From NCBI RefSeq assembly GCF_003001955.1, contig NZ_PVNH01000006.1, forward strand, positions 186,001-250,000: a stretch of DNA of 64,000 bases, written 5' to 3'. This document shows positions 1 through 7,110 of this stretch, piece after piece (the first letter of the stretch is position 1; the number at the start of each line of letters is the position of its first letter). The stretch comes from Prauserella shujinwangii. Lineage in GTDB: Bacteria; Actinomycetota; Actinomycetes; Mycobacteriales; Pseudonocardiaceae. Under the pieces are notes generated by a model that saw only the letters and a list, made by a program, of their open reading frames with translations, made no database searches and was not told the DNA's origin. The translations under genes and the position numbers were made by a program.

Positions 1-239
1 GCCAGTTCCCCGCCGACGTCGCCACCGGCGCGCGGGACCTCTGGCTCCAGACCGGCCGGATGGCCTGTGACCTGCTCGAAAGCACCAACGGCGACATCAT
101 CGCGACCCGCCGCGGGGTCGGTGAGTCGCTCATCAAGAACAGCGACGAGAGCTGGGCCACCCAGAACCTCACCGAGCGGTCGGAGACCATCGTCGAGGCC
201 GCGAAGCGGCACCTGTGCCCGGAGTGGTCCGCACCGTAG
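1..239 (+). CDS. C-terminal part of a small DUF732-like protein (partial, runs off left edge)
   Basis: The reading frame is open from base 3 to a TAG at 237-239 and gives about 78 residues with no start in the window. The tail has the look of the actinobacterial DUF732 family of small secreted or lipid-anchored proteins: an acidic/helical segment, one internal Cys (in the motif MACDLLES) and a C-terminal HLCPEW motif, where a late Cys-Pro is typical of the family. The two cysteines could form a disulfide in the exported protein. Any signal peptide would lie off the left edge. The gene lies outside the tRNA-Asn direct repeat and is probably host sequence. Family membership is judged by eye only. 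Confidence 0.5.
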   Translation, partial: QFPADVATGARDLWLQTGRMACDLLESTNGDIIATRRGVGESLIKNSDESWATQNLTERSETIVEAAKRHLCPEWSAP

Positions 240-261
240 CGGAACGGGCCACCAAACACGA

Positions 262-326
262 AACCCCAGGCCGCCTGACCTGGGGTGATGCTCCCCCAGC
301 TGGACTCGAACCAGCAACCCTTCGGT
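262..326. repeat. Distal attachment-site copy (3' half of tRNA-Asn plus its terminator)
   Basis: This 65-bp stretch is identical to 1738-1802, which spans the 3' half of the intact tRNA-Asn gene and the terminator hairpin behind it. Identity stops in the anticodon loop (after cttcggt), the usual crossover position of tyrosine recombinases that use tRNA genes. No 5' half of a tRNA follows, so this copy is not a functional tRNA. I read it as the far att site of an integrated element whose other end is at 1738-1802. Confidence 0.8.
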
Positions 327-743
327 CGGGTGCCCAAGTCGGCCGAGATTTCCAACTCTTCGGCCCTGTCCGCCCGCATCGAGGTGACCGAGCGGTACCC
401 GAGGATCGCCGGGTCAGTGGGGAGCACCGTTACCCTGGGAACCGATCCGCCTCAGTGGGGACCCGCTCACCGTGACCGTACACCCGCAAGCCGAGCATTA
501 ACGGAGGAGTCGCCGCGAAGCGCGGGGCCAGTGTTCAGCCCGGCTTTGATTTCGCACAGATCGTGTTTCCGCCATGATCCGCCAATCGTGAGCACTGTTC
601 ATACTTCTGCAGGATGGCGCCATGCTTAGCACGGATGGCGACGCGGTGTGCAGAACCGTACAGAAGGCCCTCACACGGTCGGAGGGCCCACATCATCCGC
701 ATGGAGGTATCATCGTTGTAATCTTCCCTGCAAATCTGTCTGC
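327..743. other. No recognisable gene between the att copy and the small membrane-protein gene
   Basis: The stretch lies inside the element scar. It is less GC-rich than the flanking chromosome, especially from about 540 onward. Short open frames exist but none has a ribosome-binding site or family signature that I recognise. The frame of the downstream gene is open back to 648, so part of this segment could be coding if translation starts earlier. Confidence 0.5.
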
Positions 744-1139
744 ATGAGAGCTGCGACCAAGCGGAGAATTGGGCAGCTGTGGGGGTACCTGCTCTTGGGG
801 GTTGTAGCCTACGGCTGGTTTGGTGCCAACTTCACACCAGTTTGGATAGCCAGCTTGTCCACGCTGGTTCTTATTTATACGCTGTTCCAGGCACCCATGT
901 GGTGTTGTGCGGTCACACGTAATGAAGAACCGTGCAGAAACAACGCGCATGGGCTTCTTCTTGGATGCCACCTGCGTCAGCACAAGTGGCAAAAGCTCAA
1001 TATGTCCATGCAGTTCAGCATGTGGGGCAAACTTACTGTTCGCGTACTGTCCAGCATCGGTGGCGTAGCGGCATCAATTTCTGCGGTCGCGGCTAGCGCG
1101 TCGGCCATAATCGCATTGGGCGCCTTGGTGATGAAATAG
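744..1139 (+). CDS. Small membrane protein with a Cys/His-rich cytosolic segment (element cargo)
   Basis: From ATG 744 the product is 131 residues. It begins with a basic leader (MRAATKRRIG) and two adjacent hydrophobic spans near residues 12-50. A polar segment follows with the pattern C-C-(8)-C-(10)-C and nearby His residues (CRNNAHGLLLGCHLRQHKWQK), then a C-terminal hydrophobic Ala/Ser-rich span. The Cys/His pattern could bind a metal, but I cannot name the family. The frame is open to 648, giving 163 residues, but the extension is unlike a membrane-protein N-terminus. Base composition is clearly lower in GC than the neighbouring genes, consistent with transferred DNA between the two att copies. 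No strong Shine-Dalgarno is seen for either start. Confidence 0.55.
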   Translation: MRAATKRRIGQLWGYLLLGVVAYGWFGANFTPVWIASLSTLVLIYTLFQAPMWCCAVTRNEEPCRNNAHGLLLGCHLRQHKWQKLNMSMQFSMWGKLTVRVLSSIGGVAASISAVAASASAIIALGALVMK

Positions 1140-1490
1140 AACAAGCCCGGATGGCGAGGTCATCAGACTCGCGGAGCCTGTGAGCGACGCTTGCCGTGCG
1201 CACGCCAGAAAGCCATCGAACACACGCTTGATCGGCCATAGGCGGCATCGACCGCCAGCACCGGCTCTCGGGAGGCGTTGGCAGAGAAGCAATGGTGGCC
1301 AACACGTTAGCCAGGATCGTGCACCGAGACAGCGGCACCAGCCGCGTCGCGCGCGACGCCCTCAGTGGCGATCTGGTCCAGCGATGGATCCGCACGCCCG
1401 GGAGCGTCATCTCGAGTGCCTTTCGCACCTGCCTGCTCCCAGCTCCCCGCGGCGGTCACTTCTCCACCCAGAGGTGTGGCTGCTCACCTC
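1140..1490. other. Scar sequence without a recognisable intact gene
   Basis: The segment lies between the small membrane-protein gene and the integrase remnant. Open frames on both strands are short and match no family I recognise. The last 50-100 bases probably continue the decayed integrase, because one frame reads into its conserved C-terminal motif, but the similarity is too weak upstream to place a boundary. Confidence 0.4.
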
Positions 1491-1687
1491 GGCTGGGCGA
1501 CCTCGCACGTATTCCGCAAGACGGGCGGCTTCCGTGCTGGCCGAGGCGGACCTGCCGCTGAGTGCGATCGCGGACCAGCTCGGCGGCACGCCCATCGTCA
1601 CCGGGAAGCACTACCGGACGCGAGGTAGCCGACCAGGCCTCGGCGGAGGCGCTGGGAGGCATGTTCAGCGAGGACACCGGAGCGTGA
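1491..1687 (+). pseudogene. Decayed tyrosine-recombinase (phage/ICE integrase) C-terminus
   Basis: Three frames read in succession give a typical integrase catalytic tail. 1503-1523 encodes SHVFRKT, the HxxR box. After one extra base at 1524, 1525-1620 encodes AASVLAEADLPLSAIADQLG and continues to KHYRT, with the catalytic Tyr in the usual place. After another extra base at 1621 the frame continues to TGA 1685-1687. Two +1 shifts and a missing N-terminus make it non-functional. Its end is about 50 bp from the att core at 1738, the normal arrangement of an integrase beside its own tRNA attachment site. Confidence 0.75.
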
Positions 1688-1737
1688 AAGTGGCGGGCTT
1701 TCCGGCGGGCCGACCCGACCCGGGGCCACAAAACACG

Positions 1738-1839
<102 letters not shown>

Positions 1840-2004
1840 ATGCTCGGTGTGCCCGGGCGGTGTTCCCGGCCAACGAGAGAGAACTCTAACGCATCGTTGA
1901 TCGACGCCGCGCAGCACCCCCGCCCACCGCGTCCCGAGCGCCCCGCGCGTCGCTGGGGGACAATGGGGCGCAGCGACAGCCAGCCGGGAGGAGGCGAGAC
2001 GAGC

Positions 2005-2265
2005 ATGAAGACGTTCCTGCTTGGCGCGGCCGTGGGGTACGTGCTCGGGGCGCGGGCCGGGCGGGCGCGCTACGAGCAGATCGTGCGGACCTACCGCCGG
2101 ATCGCCGACCACCCCGCGGTCCAGGGCGCCGCGGGGGTGGCGCGGGCGAAGGTGGGCGAGAAGCTCGGCGAGCGGGTGCCCGCGGTGGGGCGCCGGGTGG
2201 CCCCGTCGTACACCAGCGACGGGCAGGTGCGCTCGGCGTCCGAGCCGAGGACCCCTCAGGCCTGA
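2005..2265 (+). CDS. Small conserved actinobacterial protein, YtxH-like (86 aa)
   Basis: ATG 2005 is preceded by a good GGAGGAG site about 12 bases upstream; the open frame further 5' lacks a comparable site. The product has a short glycine/alanine hydrophobic N-terminus ([19 protein letters not shown]) with a GxxxGYVLGxRAGRxRYE pattern. Basic amphipathic helices follow, so it is probably a single-span or membrane-associated protein. Proteins with this N-terminus are widespread in actinobacteria and have no assigned function. Its 3' end overlaps the convergent methyltransferase gene by 10 bases, so no terminator lies between them. Confidence 0.7.
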   Translation: MKTFLLGAAVGYVLGARAGRARYEQIVRTYRRIADHPAVQGAAGVARAKVGEKLGERVPAVGRRVAPSYTSDGQVRSASEPRTPQA

Positions 2266-3026
2266 CCGACCCGGGCGACCGCGAACACCCTGCGGAACGG
2301 CAACCACGTCGTGCCGTCGGCGCGCCGCGGGTAGGCCCCGGCCAGCAGCGGGGCCAGTTGCGCGCGGAACCGCTGCCAGCCGCCCTCGTCCAGCCGGTCG
2401 CGGACCGGCCGCAGCGCCGTACCCGTGACCCAGTCGAGCACCGCGTCCTGGCCGGTCAGCCGCTGCACATAGGTCGTCTCCCACGCCTCCACCGCGCAGC
2501 CGGCATCGGCGAGCAGCTCGGCGTACCCGATCGGGTCGTCCACGGTGTCCCTGCCGCGCAGCACGCCGCCCAGCAGCGGCGCCCACTCCGCGCTCTCGGC
2601 GAGCTCGCGGATCAGCGTGTGTGACGGTGCGCCGAAGTTGCCCGGCAGCTGCACCGCCAGCCACGCGCCCTCGGGCAGGTCCGCGGCCCACCGCCGGAGC
2701 AGATCCCGGTGCCCGGGGACCCAGTGCAGGACGGCGTTGGACACCACCACGTCGGTGTCGGGTTCCGGCCGCCAGTTCCCGACGTCCGCCACGCGCGCGT
2801 CGATCCCGGCTTCCCGCGCGGCGGCCACCATGTCCGGCGAGCTGTCGATCGCCTCCAGCATCGCCCCGGGCCAGCGCCGCGCGAGCGCGGCCGTCAGGTT
2901 GCCCGGCCCGCACCCGAGGTCGGCGACCCGGCGGGGCGCCTCCGCGTCGATGCGCGCGACGAGCTCGAAGAACGGCCTGGCCCGCAGGTCGCCGAAGGCC
3001 AGGTAGCGCGCCGGATCCCACTTCAC
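2256..3026 (-). CDS. tam: Trans-aconitate 2-methyltransferase family
   Basis: The 256-residue SAM-dependent class I methyltransferase starts at GTG 3026 ([11 protein letters not shown], a family-typical beginning). The SAM-binding motif I is [10 protein letters not shown] near residue 36, followed by a motif II acidic residue in [10 protein letters not shown] and motif IV in [12 protein letters not shown]. Length and N-terminus match the Tam family, which methylates trans-aconitate, a side product of the TCA cycle, in the cytosol. A perfect 16-bp palindrome touches the start codon and is likely a repressor site. The gene follows the dnaG pair on the same strand, but the palindrome suggests it can be controlled separately. 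Substrate identity is inferred from family only. Confidence 0.8.
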   Translation of the reverse strand: MKWDPARYLAFGDLRARPFFELVARIDAEAPRRVADLGCGPGNLTAALARRWPGAMLEAIDSSPDMVAAAREAGIDARVADVGNWRPEPDTDVVVSNAVLHWVPGHRDLLRRWAADLPEGAWLAVQLPGNFGAPSHTLIRELAESAEWAPLLGGVLRGRDTVDDPIGYAELLADAGCAVEAWETTYVQRLTGQDAVLDWVTGTALRPVRDRLDEGGWQRFRAQLAPLLAGAYPRRADGTTWLPFRRVFAVARVGQA

Positions 3027-3041
3027 AGTACGATCGTACTG
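3026..3041. promoter_or_regulatory. Perfect 16-bp palindrome at the tam start (probable operator)
   Basis: CAGTACGATCGTACTG is its own reverse complement. It lies exactly between the TAG of the upstream gene (3042-3044) and the GTG start of tam, with its last base inside the start codon. Such a site would block ribosome or polymerase access if bound by a TetR-type dimer. No cognate regulator is adjacent. Confidence 0.55.
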
Positions 3042-3563
3042 CTACAATTCGGGGTCCGCCAGTTTCCGCGCGGCCTCCTCGGCGATGGCCGCGACGACAC
3101 CGGCGTCGGTGCCCGGATCGGGCCGCACCTGCAGCACCGAGCGGTCCTCCCCGGGGATCTTGCGCACGACGAACCACGCCCCGCCGCCGGACAGCTCCTT
3201 GCGGTACCGGTCCCGGATCGACCCCTCGACCCGCAGGCGCACCGTGTGCGGGATCCGGCCGGGCCGCGGCAGCACGAACCGCGCGGGCCGCCGGTCGGCG
3301 AGCAGCTCGGCCTGCCCGGCGTGCCCGGTGACCTCGGCCTCGACGACGGTGAGCACGTCACCCGCCCAGGTGGCCTTGCTGATCCGGTGCCAGCCGACGC
3401 GCCGCACGCCCTGGCCGCCGGGCACCCACAGCCCGAGAGCGGTGACCGCGACGTGTCCCCCGGTGCCGACCGGTCCGGACGCCACCACCTCCTCGCCGGG
3501 GTCGAGCGCACTCGCGATCGGCTCGGGCACGCCCCGGCCCAGCAGCCTGTGCAGCCAGTCCAT
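3042..3563 (-). CDS. Conserved hypothetical protein coupled to dnaG (173 aa)
   Basis: ATG 3563 overlaps the TGA of dnaG by one base (TGATG), so translation is probably coupled. The product begins MDWLHRLLGRG. It has a beta-rich middle reminiscent of PH-like folds (LGLWVPGG, VGWHRISKATWAGD, FVLPRPGRIPHTVRLRVEG) and ends in a short helical tail. There is no signal peptide or membrane span. Actinobacterial relatives are found beside dnaG, but I know of no tested function. The PH-like reading is inferred from strand pattern only. Confidence 0.75.
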   Translation of the reverse strand: MDWLHRLLGRGVPEPIASALDPGEEVVASGPVGTGGHVAVTALGLWVPGGQGVRRVGWHRISKATWAGDVLTVVEAEVTGHAGQAELLADRRPARFVLPRPGRIPHTVRLRVEGSIRDRYRKELSGGGAWFVVRKIPGEDRSVLQVRPDPGTDAGVVAAIAEEAARKLADPEL

Positions 3564-5476
3564 CAGTCCATTCCGCTCACGGCCTGCTCCCGCAGCGCCT
3601 TCCGGTACTGCTCCAGCGCCACGAGGTCCCCGAACAGCGCACGGTAGTCGTCGGCGGCGTCGACCGGCGACAGCCGCTGCAGCTTCGACTTCAGCTCGCC
3701 GATCTGCCGCCCGACCAGGTGTTCCTGCACGGCGGCGAGCACGCTGGAGATGTAGCGGGTGTCCACCTCGCCCTTGGCCCGCAGCGGCTCGACCGCCAGC
3801 TCGGACAGCAGCGACCGCACCGTGCCCTCCGGGGTGTGCTGCGCGGTCGCGTCGATCAGCGCGGGACCGGCGAGCCCGGAACCCGTTCCCCCGGCGGCGA
3901 GCACCGCCCGGTGCACCGCGACGTACGCGGGATGGGTGAACGCGTCCTCGGGCAGCGCGTCGTACTCGGGTCCGGTGAGCGCCGGCTCCTGCAGAGCCGC
4001 CTTGAGCACCTCCCGCTGGGCGCGCAGCGCCGGGTGCCGGGGATCCGGCCGCTCCACGGTGTCCCGCGGCGCCGAACCGTTGGCGGAGCCGTTGCCGTTC
4101 TGCGTCCCCCGGCGCCTGCCACTCGCCTGCACCGGCACGCCGGAGCTCTCCCGCACCCGGCGGACCACCATGGCCTCGTCCTGCCAGCCGACCCACCACG
4201 CCAGCTTGGTGGCGTAACCGTCCCGCTTGGCCCGGTCCTTGATCTGCGCGACGAGCGGCACGGTGCGCTGCAGCGCGGCCACCTGGCCGTCCACCGAGTC
4301 CAGGTCGTAGTCGCGCAGGATGCTGCGGATGGCGAACTCGAACAGCGGGATCCGCCGCGCGACGAGGTCGCGCACGGCCGCGTCCCCCTTGGCCAGGCGC
4401 AGCTCGCACGGGTCCATCCCGTCCGGGGCGACGGCGATGTAGGTCTGGCCGGCGAAGGTCTGGTCCCCCTCGAACGCCTTGAGCGCGGCCTTCTGCCCGG
4501 CCTCGTCGCCGTCGAAGGTGAAGATCACCTCGCCACGGAAGGCGTCGTCGTCCATCATGAGCTGCCGCAGCACGCGCATGTGCTCGTCGCCGAAGGCGGT
4601 GCCCGAGGACGCGACGGCCGTCGGCACGCCCGCTTCGTGCATGGCCATCACGTCGGTGTAGCCCTCCACCACCACCACCTGGTGCCTGCGCGCGATCTCC
4701 CGCTTGGCCAGGTCCAGCCCGAACAGCACCTGCGACTTCTTGTAGATCTGGCTCTCGCTGGTGTTGAGGTACTTCGCCTGGATGGGGTCGTCGTCGAAGA
4801 TGCGGCGCGCGCCGAAGCCGACGATGTCCCCGCCGCGGTCCTTGATCGGCCACACGAGGCGCCGGTGGAACCGGTCGATGGGGCCCTGCCTGCCCTCCTT
4901 GGAGATCTGCGACTTGTACAGCTCGGTCAGCTCGAAGCCCTTGTTGAGCAGGTACTTGGTGAGCCGGTCCCAGCCGGAGGGCGCGAACCCGCAGCCGAAC
5001 TTCGCGGCGACGGCCTCGTCGAAGCCGCGCGCGGTGAGGAACTCGCGGGCCTGCTGGGCCTCGGGGGTGCGCAGCTGCTCGGCGTAGAACTGCTGGGCGA
5101 CGCGGTGCACCTCCACGAGCCGGGCGCGGGTGCCGCGGTCGCGCTGCACGCTGCCCCCGCCGCCCTCGTAGGTCAGCTGCAGGCCGACCCGGTCGGCGAG
5201 CCGCTCGACCGACTCGACGAAGCCGAGGTGCTCGATCTGCATGACGAACTTGATGACGTCGCCGCCCTCGCCACAGCCGAAGCAGTGGAACGTGCCGTGG
5301 GTGGGGCGCACGTTGAACGACGGGGTCTTCTCCTCGTGGAAGGGACACAGCCCCTTCAGCGCACCGCCGCCTGCCCGGCGCAGCGCCACGTAGTCACCGA
5401 CGACCTCGTCGATCCGATTGCGCTCACGCACCTGCGCGATGTCGCTCTCCCGGATCCGTCCCGCCACGGGGTTCAC
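3563..5476 (-). CDS. dnaG: DNA primase DnaG
   Basis: This enzyme makes RNA primers for replication. It carries the N-terminal CHC2 zinc-binding domain (C44, H47, C65, C68 in CPFH...HCFGC) and the RNA polymerase domain with the TOPRIM motifs VVVEGYTDVMA and FTFDGDEAG. The C-terminal helicase-interaction domain ends in QYRKALREQAVSG. The length, 637 residues from GTG 5476, matches mycobacterial DnaG (about 640). ATG 5509 (648 aa) and GTG 5467 are alternatives. I prefer 5476 or 5467 because ATG 5509 would leave only 9 bases to the divergent sigma-factor start. The overlapping gene downstream is co-transcribed. Confidence 0.95.
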   Translation of the reverse strand: MNPVAGRIRESDIAQVRERNRIDEVVGDYVALRRAGGGALKGLCPFHEEKTPSFNVRPTHGTFHCFGCGEGGDVIKFVMQIEHLGFVESVERLADRVGLQLTYEGGGGSVQRDRGTRARLVEVHRVAQQFYAEQLRTPEAQQAREFLTARGFDEAVAAKFGCGFAPSGWDRLTKYLLNKGFELTELYKSQISKEGRQGPIDRFHRRLVWPIKDRGGDIVGFGARRIFDDDPIQAKYLNTSESQIYKKSQVLFGLDLAKREIARRHQVVVVEGYTDVMAMHEAGVPTAVASSGTAFGDEHMRVLRQLMMDDDAFRGEVIFTFDGDEAGQKAALKAFEGDQTFAGQTYIAVAPDGMDPCELRLAKGDAAVRDLVARRIPLFEFAIRSILRDYDLDSVDGQVAALQRTVPLVAQIKDRAKRDGYATKLAWWVGWQDEAMVVRRVRESSGVPVQASGRRRGTQNGNGSANGSAPRDTVERPDPRHPALRAQREVLKAALQEPALTGPEYDALPEDAFTHPAYVAVHRAVLAAGGTGSGLAGPALIDATAQHTPEGTVRSLLSELAVEPLRAKGEVDTRYISSVLAAVQEHLVGRQIGELKSKLQRLSPVDAADDYRALFGDLVALEQYRKALREQAVSGMD

Positions 5477-5518
5477 TGTAGGCCACCGGCTGTCACCGGG
5501 TTCGGCCATACTCTGCCC

Positions 5519-6469
5519 ATGGCGTCGACCGACGAGGCACTGGCCGGGCTGTTCGCCGAGCACCGCACGCACCTGGTGGGGGTGGCGTACCGGCTGACCG
5601 GGTCCCTGGCCGACTCGGAGGACGCGGTGCAGGAGGCGTGGCTGCGGCTGGCCGGCCTGCCCGCGGCCGACCGGGAGCGGATCAGGGACGTGCGCGCGTG
5701 GCTGACCACGGTCGTGGGGCGGATCTGCCTCGACCGGCTGCGCTCGGCCGCCGTCCGCAGGGAGCGGTACGTCGGCGAGTGGCTGCCGGAGCCGATCGTC
5801 ACGCCCGCCGACGGTGCGCCCGGCGAGGACCCGCTGGACGCCGTCGTGCGCGACGACGGCGTGCGGATGGCGGCGATGGTGGTGCTGGAGCGGCTCACCC
5901 CCGAGCAGCGGGTGGCGTTCGTGCTGCACGACGCGTTCGCGGTGCCCTTCGGCGAGATCGCGGCCACCCTGGGCTGCTCGGCGGCGGCCGCCCGCCAGCA
6001 CGCGTCCCGGGGCAGGCGCGCGGTGGCCGACGCCGACCCGCCGCCGAGGGCCGACCTGGCCGCGCAGCGGGAGGTGCTGGAGCGGTTCGCCGCCGCGGTG
6101 CTGTCGGGCGACGTGCGGGCGGTGGCGGAGGCGCTGCACCCGGACGTGGTGCTGATCGGCGACTCCGACGGCAAGGGCCGCACGGCGCGGCGGGTCATCG
6201 CCGGCGCCGACAAGCTGGTGCGGTTCTTCCAGGGCCTGCTGCGCACGTACCGGCCGGGCGCGTTCGCCACGGCCCGGCCGGTACTGGTCAACGGCGACCT
6301 CGGGCTCTACGTCCCGGCCGCGCCCGGCGGCGACGGCTACCGCGACCTGGACACGCACGTGCAGACGCTGGCCCTCCGCGACGGCAGGGTGGTCGCGGTG
6401 TACGACGTGGTGAACCCCGACAAGCTCACCCGGCTACCCGCGTCCGTCGTGAGTGAGAAACGTGGTTAG
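5519..6469 (+). CDS. ECF41-type RNA polymerase sigma factor (SigJ-like)
   Basis: The protein has 316 residues: sigma region 2 (residues about 10-75, DSEDAVQEAWLRL), region 4 (about 115-165, LTPEQRVAFVLHDAF... IAATLGCSAAAARQ), then a C-terminal SnoaL-like extension (about 180-300) ending near the family-typical VVNPDKL. ECF41 factors use this fused extension in place of a separate anti-sigma factor. ATG 5519 is close to the divergent dnaG start, so the promoters overlap. The last residues (VSEKRG) are encoded by a dispersed palindrome, not by family sequence. In this family a carboxymuconolactone-decarboxylase-type gene is the usual partner and target. One lies directly downstream on the other strand, although it is not in the usual co-directional position. 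Confidence 0.9.
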   Translation: MASTDEALAGLFAEHRTHLVGVAYRLTGSLADSEDAVQEAWLRLAGLPAADRERIRDVRAWLTTVVGRICLDRLRSAAVRRERYVGEWLPEPIVTPADGAPGEDPLDAVVRDDGVRMAAMVVLERLTPEQRVAFVLHDAFAVPFGEIAATLGCSAAAARQHASRGRRAVADADPPPRADLAAQREVLERFAAAVLSGDVRAVAEALHPDVVLIGDSDGKGRTARRVIAGADKLVRFFQGLLRTYRPGAFATARPVLVNGDLGLYVPAAPGGDGYRDLDTHVQTLALRDGRVVAVYDVVNPDKLTRLPASVVSEKRG

Positions 6470-6491
6470 AACCACGGGGAACACTCACGAG
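6448..6491. repeat. 44-bp dispersed palindrome, copy 1 (convergent terminator)
   Basis: The element begins CGTGAGTGAGAAACG and ends ACACTCACGAG, with an imperfect inverted repeat around GGTTAGAACC. It contains the stop codons of both convergent genes: TAG 6467-6469 of the sigma factor and TGA 6485-6487 (minus) of the AhpD-like gene. Related copies are at 16490, 40535 and 63744. A bidirectional terminator role is inferred from position and symmetry. Confidence 0.75.
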
Positions 6492-7066
6492 TCGACGTCG
6501 GATGGCACCGGGACCCGGCAGGCGTCGCCCGAGGTGAAGCCCTGGTCGGTGATGTCGAGCGCGCTGTTGATCCGCGCCCGCATGTTCTCCAGCCCGATCT
6601 GGTAGGTCAGCTCCACCACACCGGCCCGGCCGAACTCCGCCACCAGCTCCGCGACCTGCTCGTCGGTCACGGCCACCGGGGTCTCCGTCATGGCGTCGGC
6701 GTAGGCGAGCGCGAGGCGCTCCGGCCGGGAGAACTCCGGCGACGTGGCGTAGTCGTCGATGGCCTTCAGCCGCTCGATGTCGAGGCCCTCGTGCTTCTGC
6801 AGCATCGTGCCGAAGTCGACACACCACGAGCACCCCAGCCGCACCGCCGTGCGGTAGACGGCGAGCTCGCGGACGTTCGCGGGCAACGTGCGGCAGGCGC
6901 GCTCGGCCAGCAGCTCGTGCGCCGCCGAGGCCCGCAGCAGCCGCGGATGATGGGCGACCACGGTGAACGGCTCGGGCACCGCCCCGTAACGGCGGCGGGC
7001 GAAACGGTAGGCGAGCCGGACGAGCGGACCGGCGGCCTTGGTCGGAACTCCTGTGATACGTGGCAT
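6485..7066 (-). CDS. Carboxymuconolactone decarboxylase / AhpD-like protein
   Basis: The product is a 193-residue all-alpha protein of the CMD/AhpD superfamily. The redox CxxC is present in LGCSWCVDFGTML with a downstream acidic/His environment, and the helix LALAYADAMT is typical. These proteins act as alkylhydroperoxidase-like thiol enzymes in the cytosol. ATG 7066 gives the family-like start MPRITGVPTK. A GTG at 7114 overlaps the upstream stop (GTGA) and would add 16 residues. Proteins of this class are the usual regulatory targets of ECF41 sigma factors, one of which is the convergent neighbour. That link is known for the family and only inferred here. Confidence 0.85.
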   Translation of the reverse strand: MPRITGVPTKAAGPLVRLAYRFARRRYGAVPEPFTVVAHHPRLLRASAAHELLAERACRTLPANVRELAVYRTAVRLGCSWCVDFGTMLQKHEGLDIERLKAIDDYATSPEFSRPERLALAYADAMTETPVAVTDEQVAELVAEFGRAGVVELTYQIGLENMRARINSALDITDQGFTSGDACRVPVPSDVDS

Positions 7067-7110
7067 GACAGGGGGACGGGACAGCCGCGCGCGGTGTGAC
7101 AGCGACCGGC

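Noticed and set aside
5477-6358. Extension of dnaG to a 931-residue protein
   Set aside because: The extension is antisense to the ECF41 sigma factor. DnaG homology begins at residues encoded near 5467-5476.
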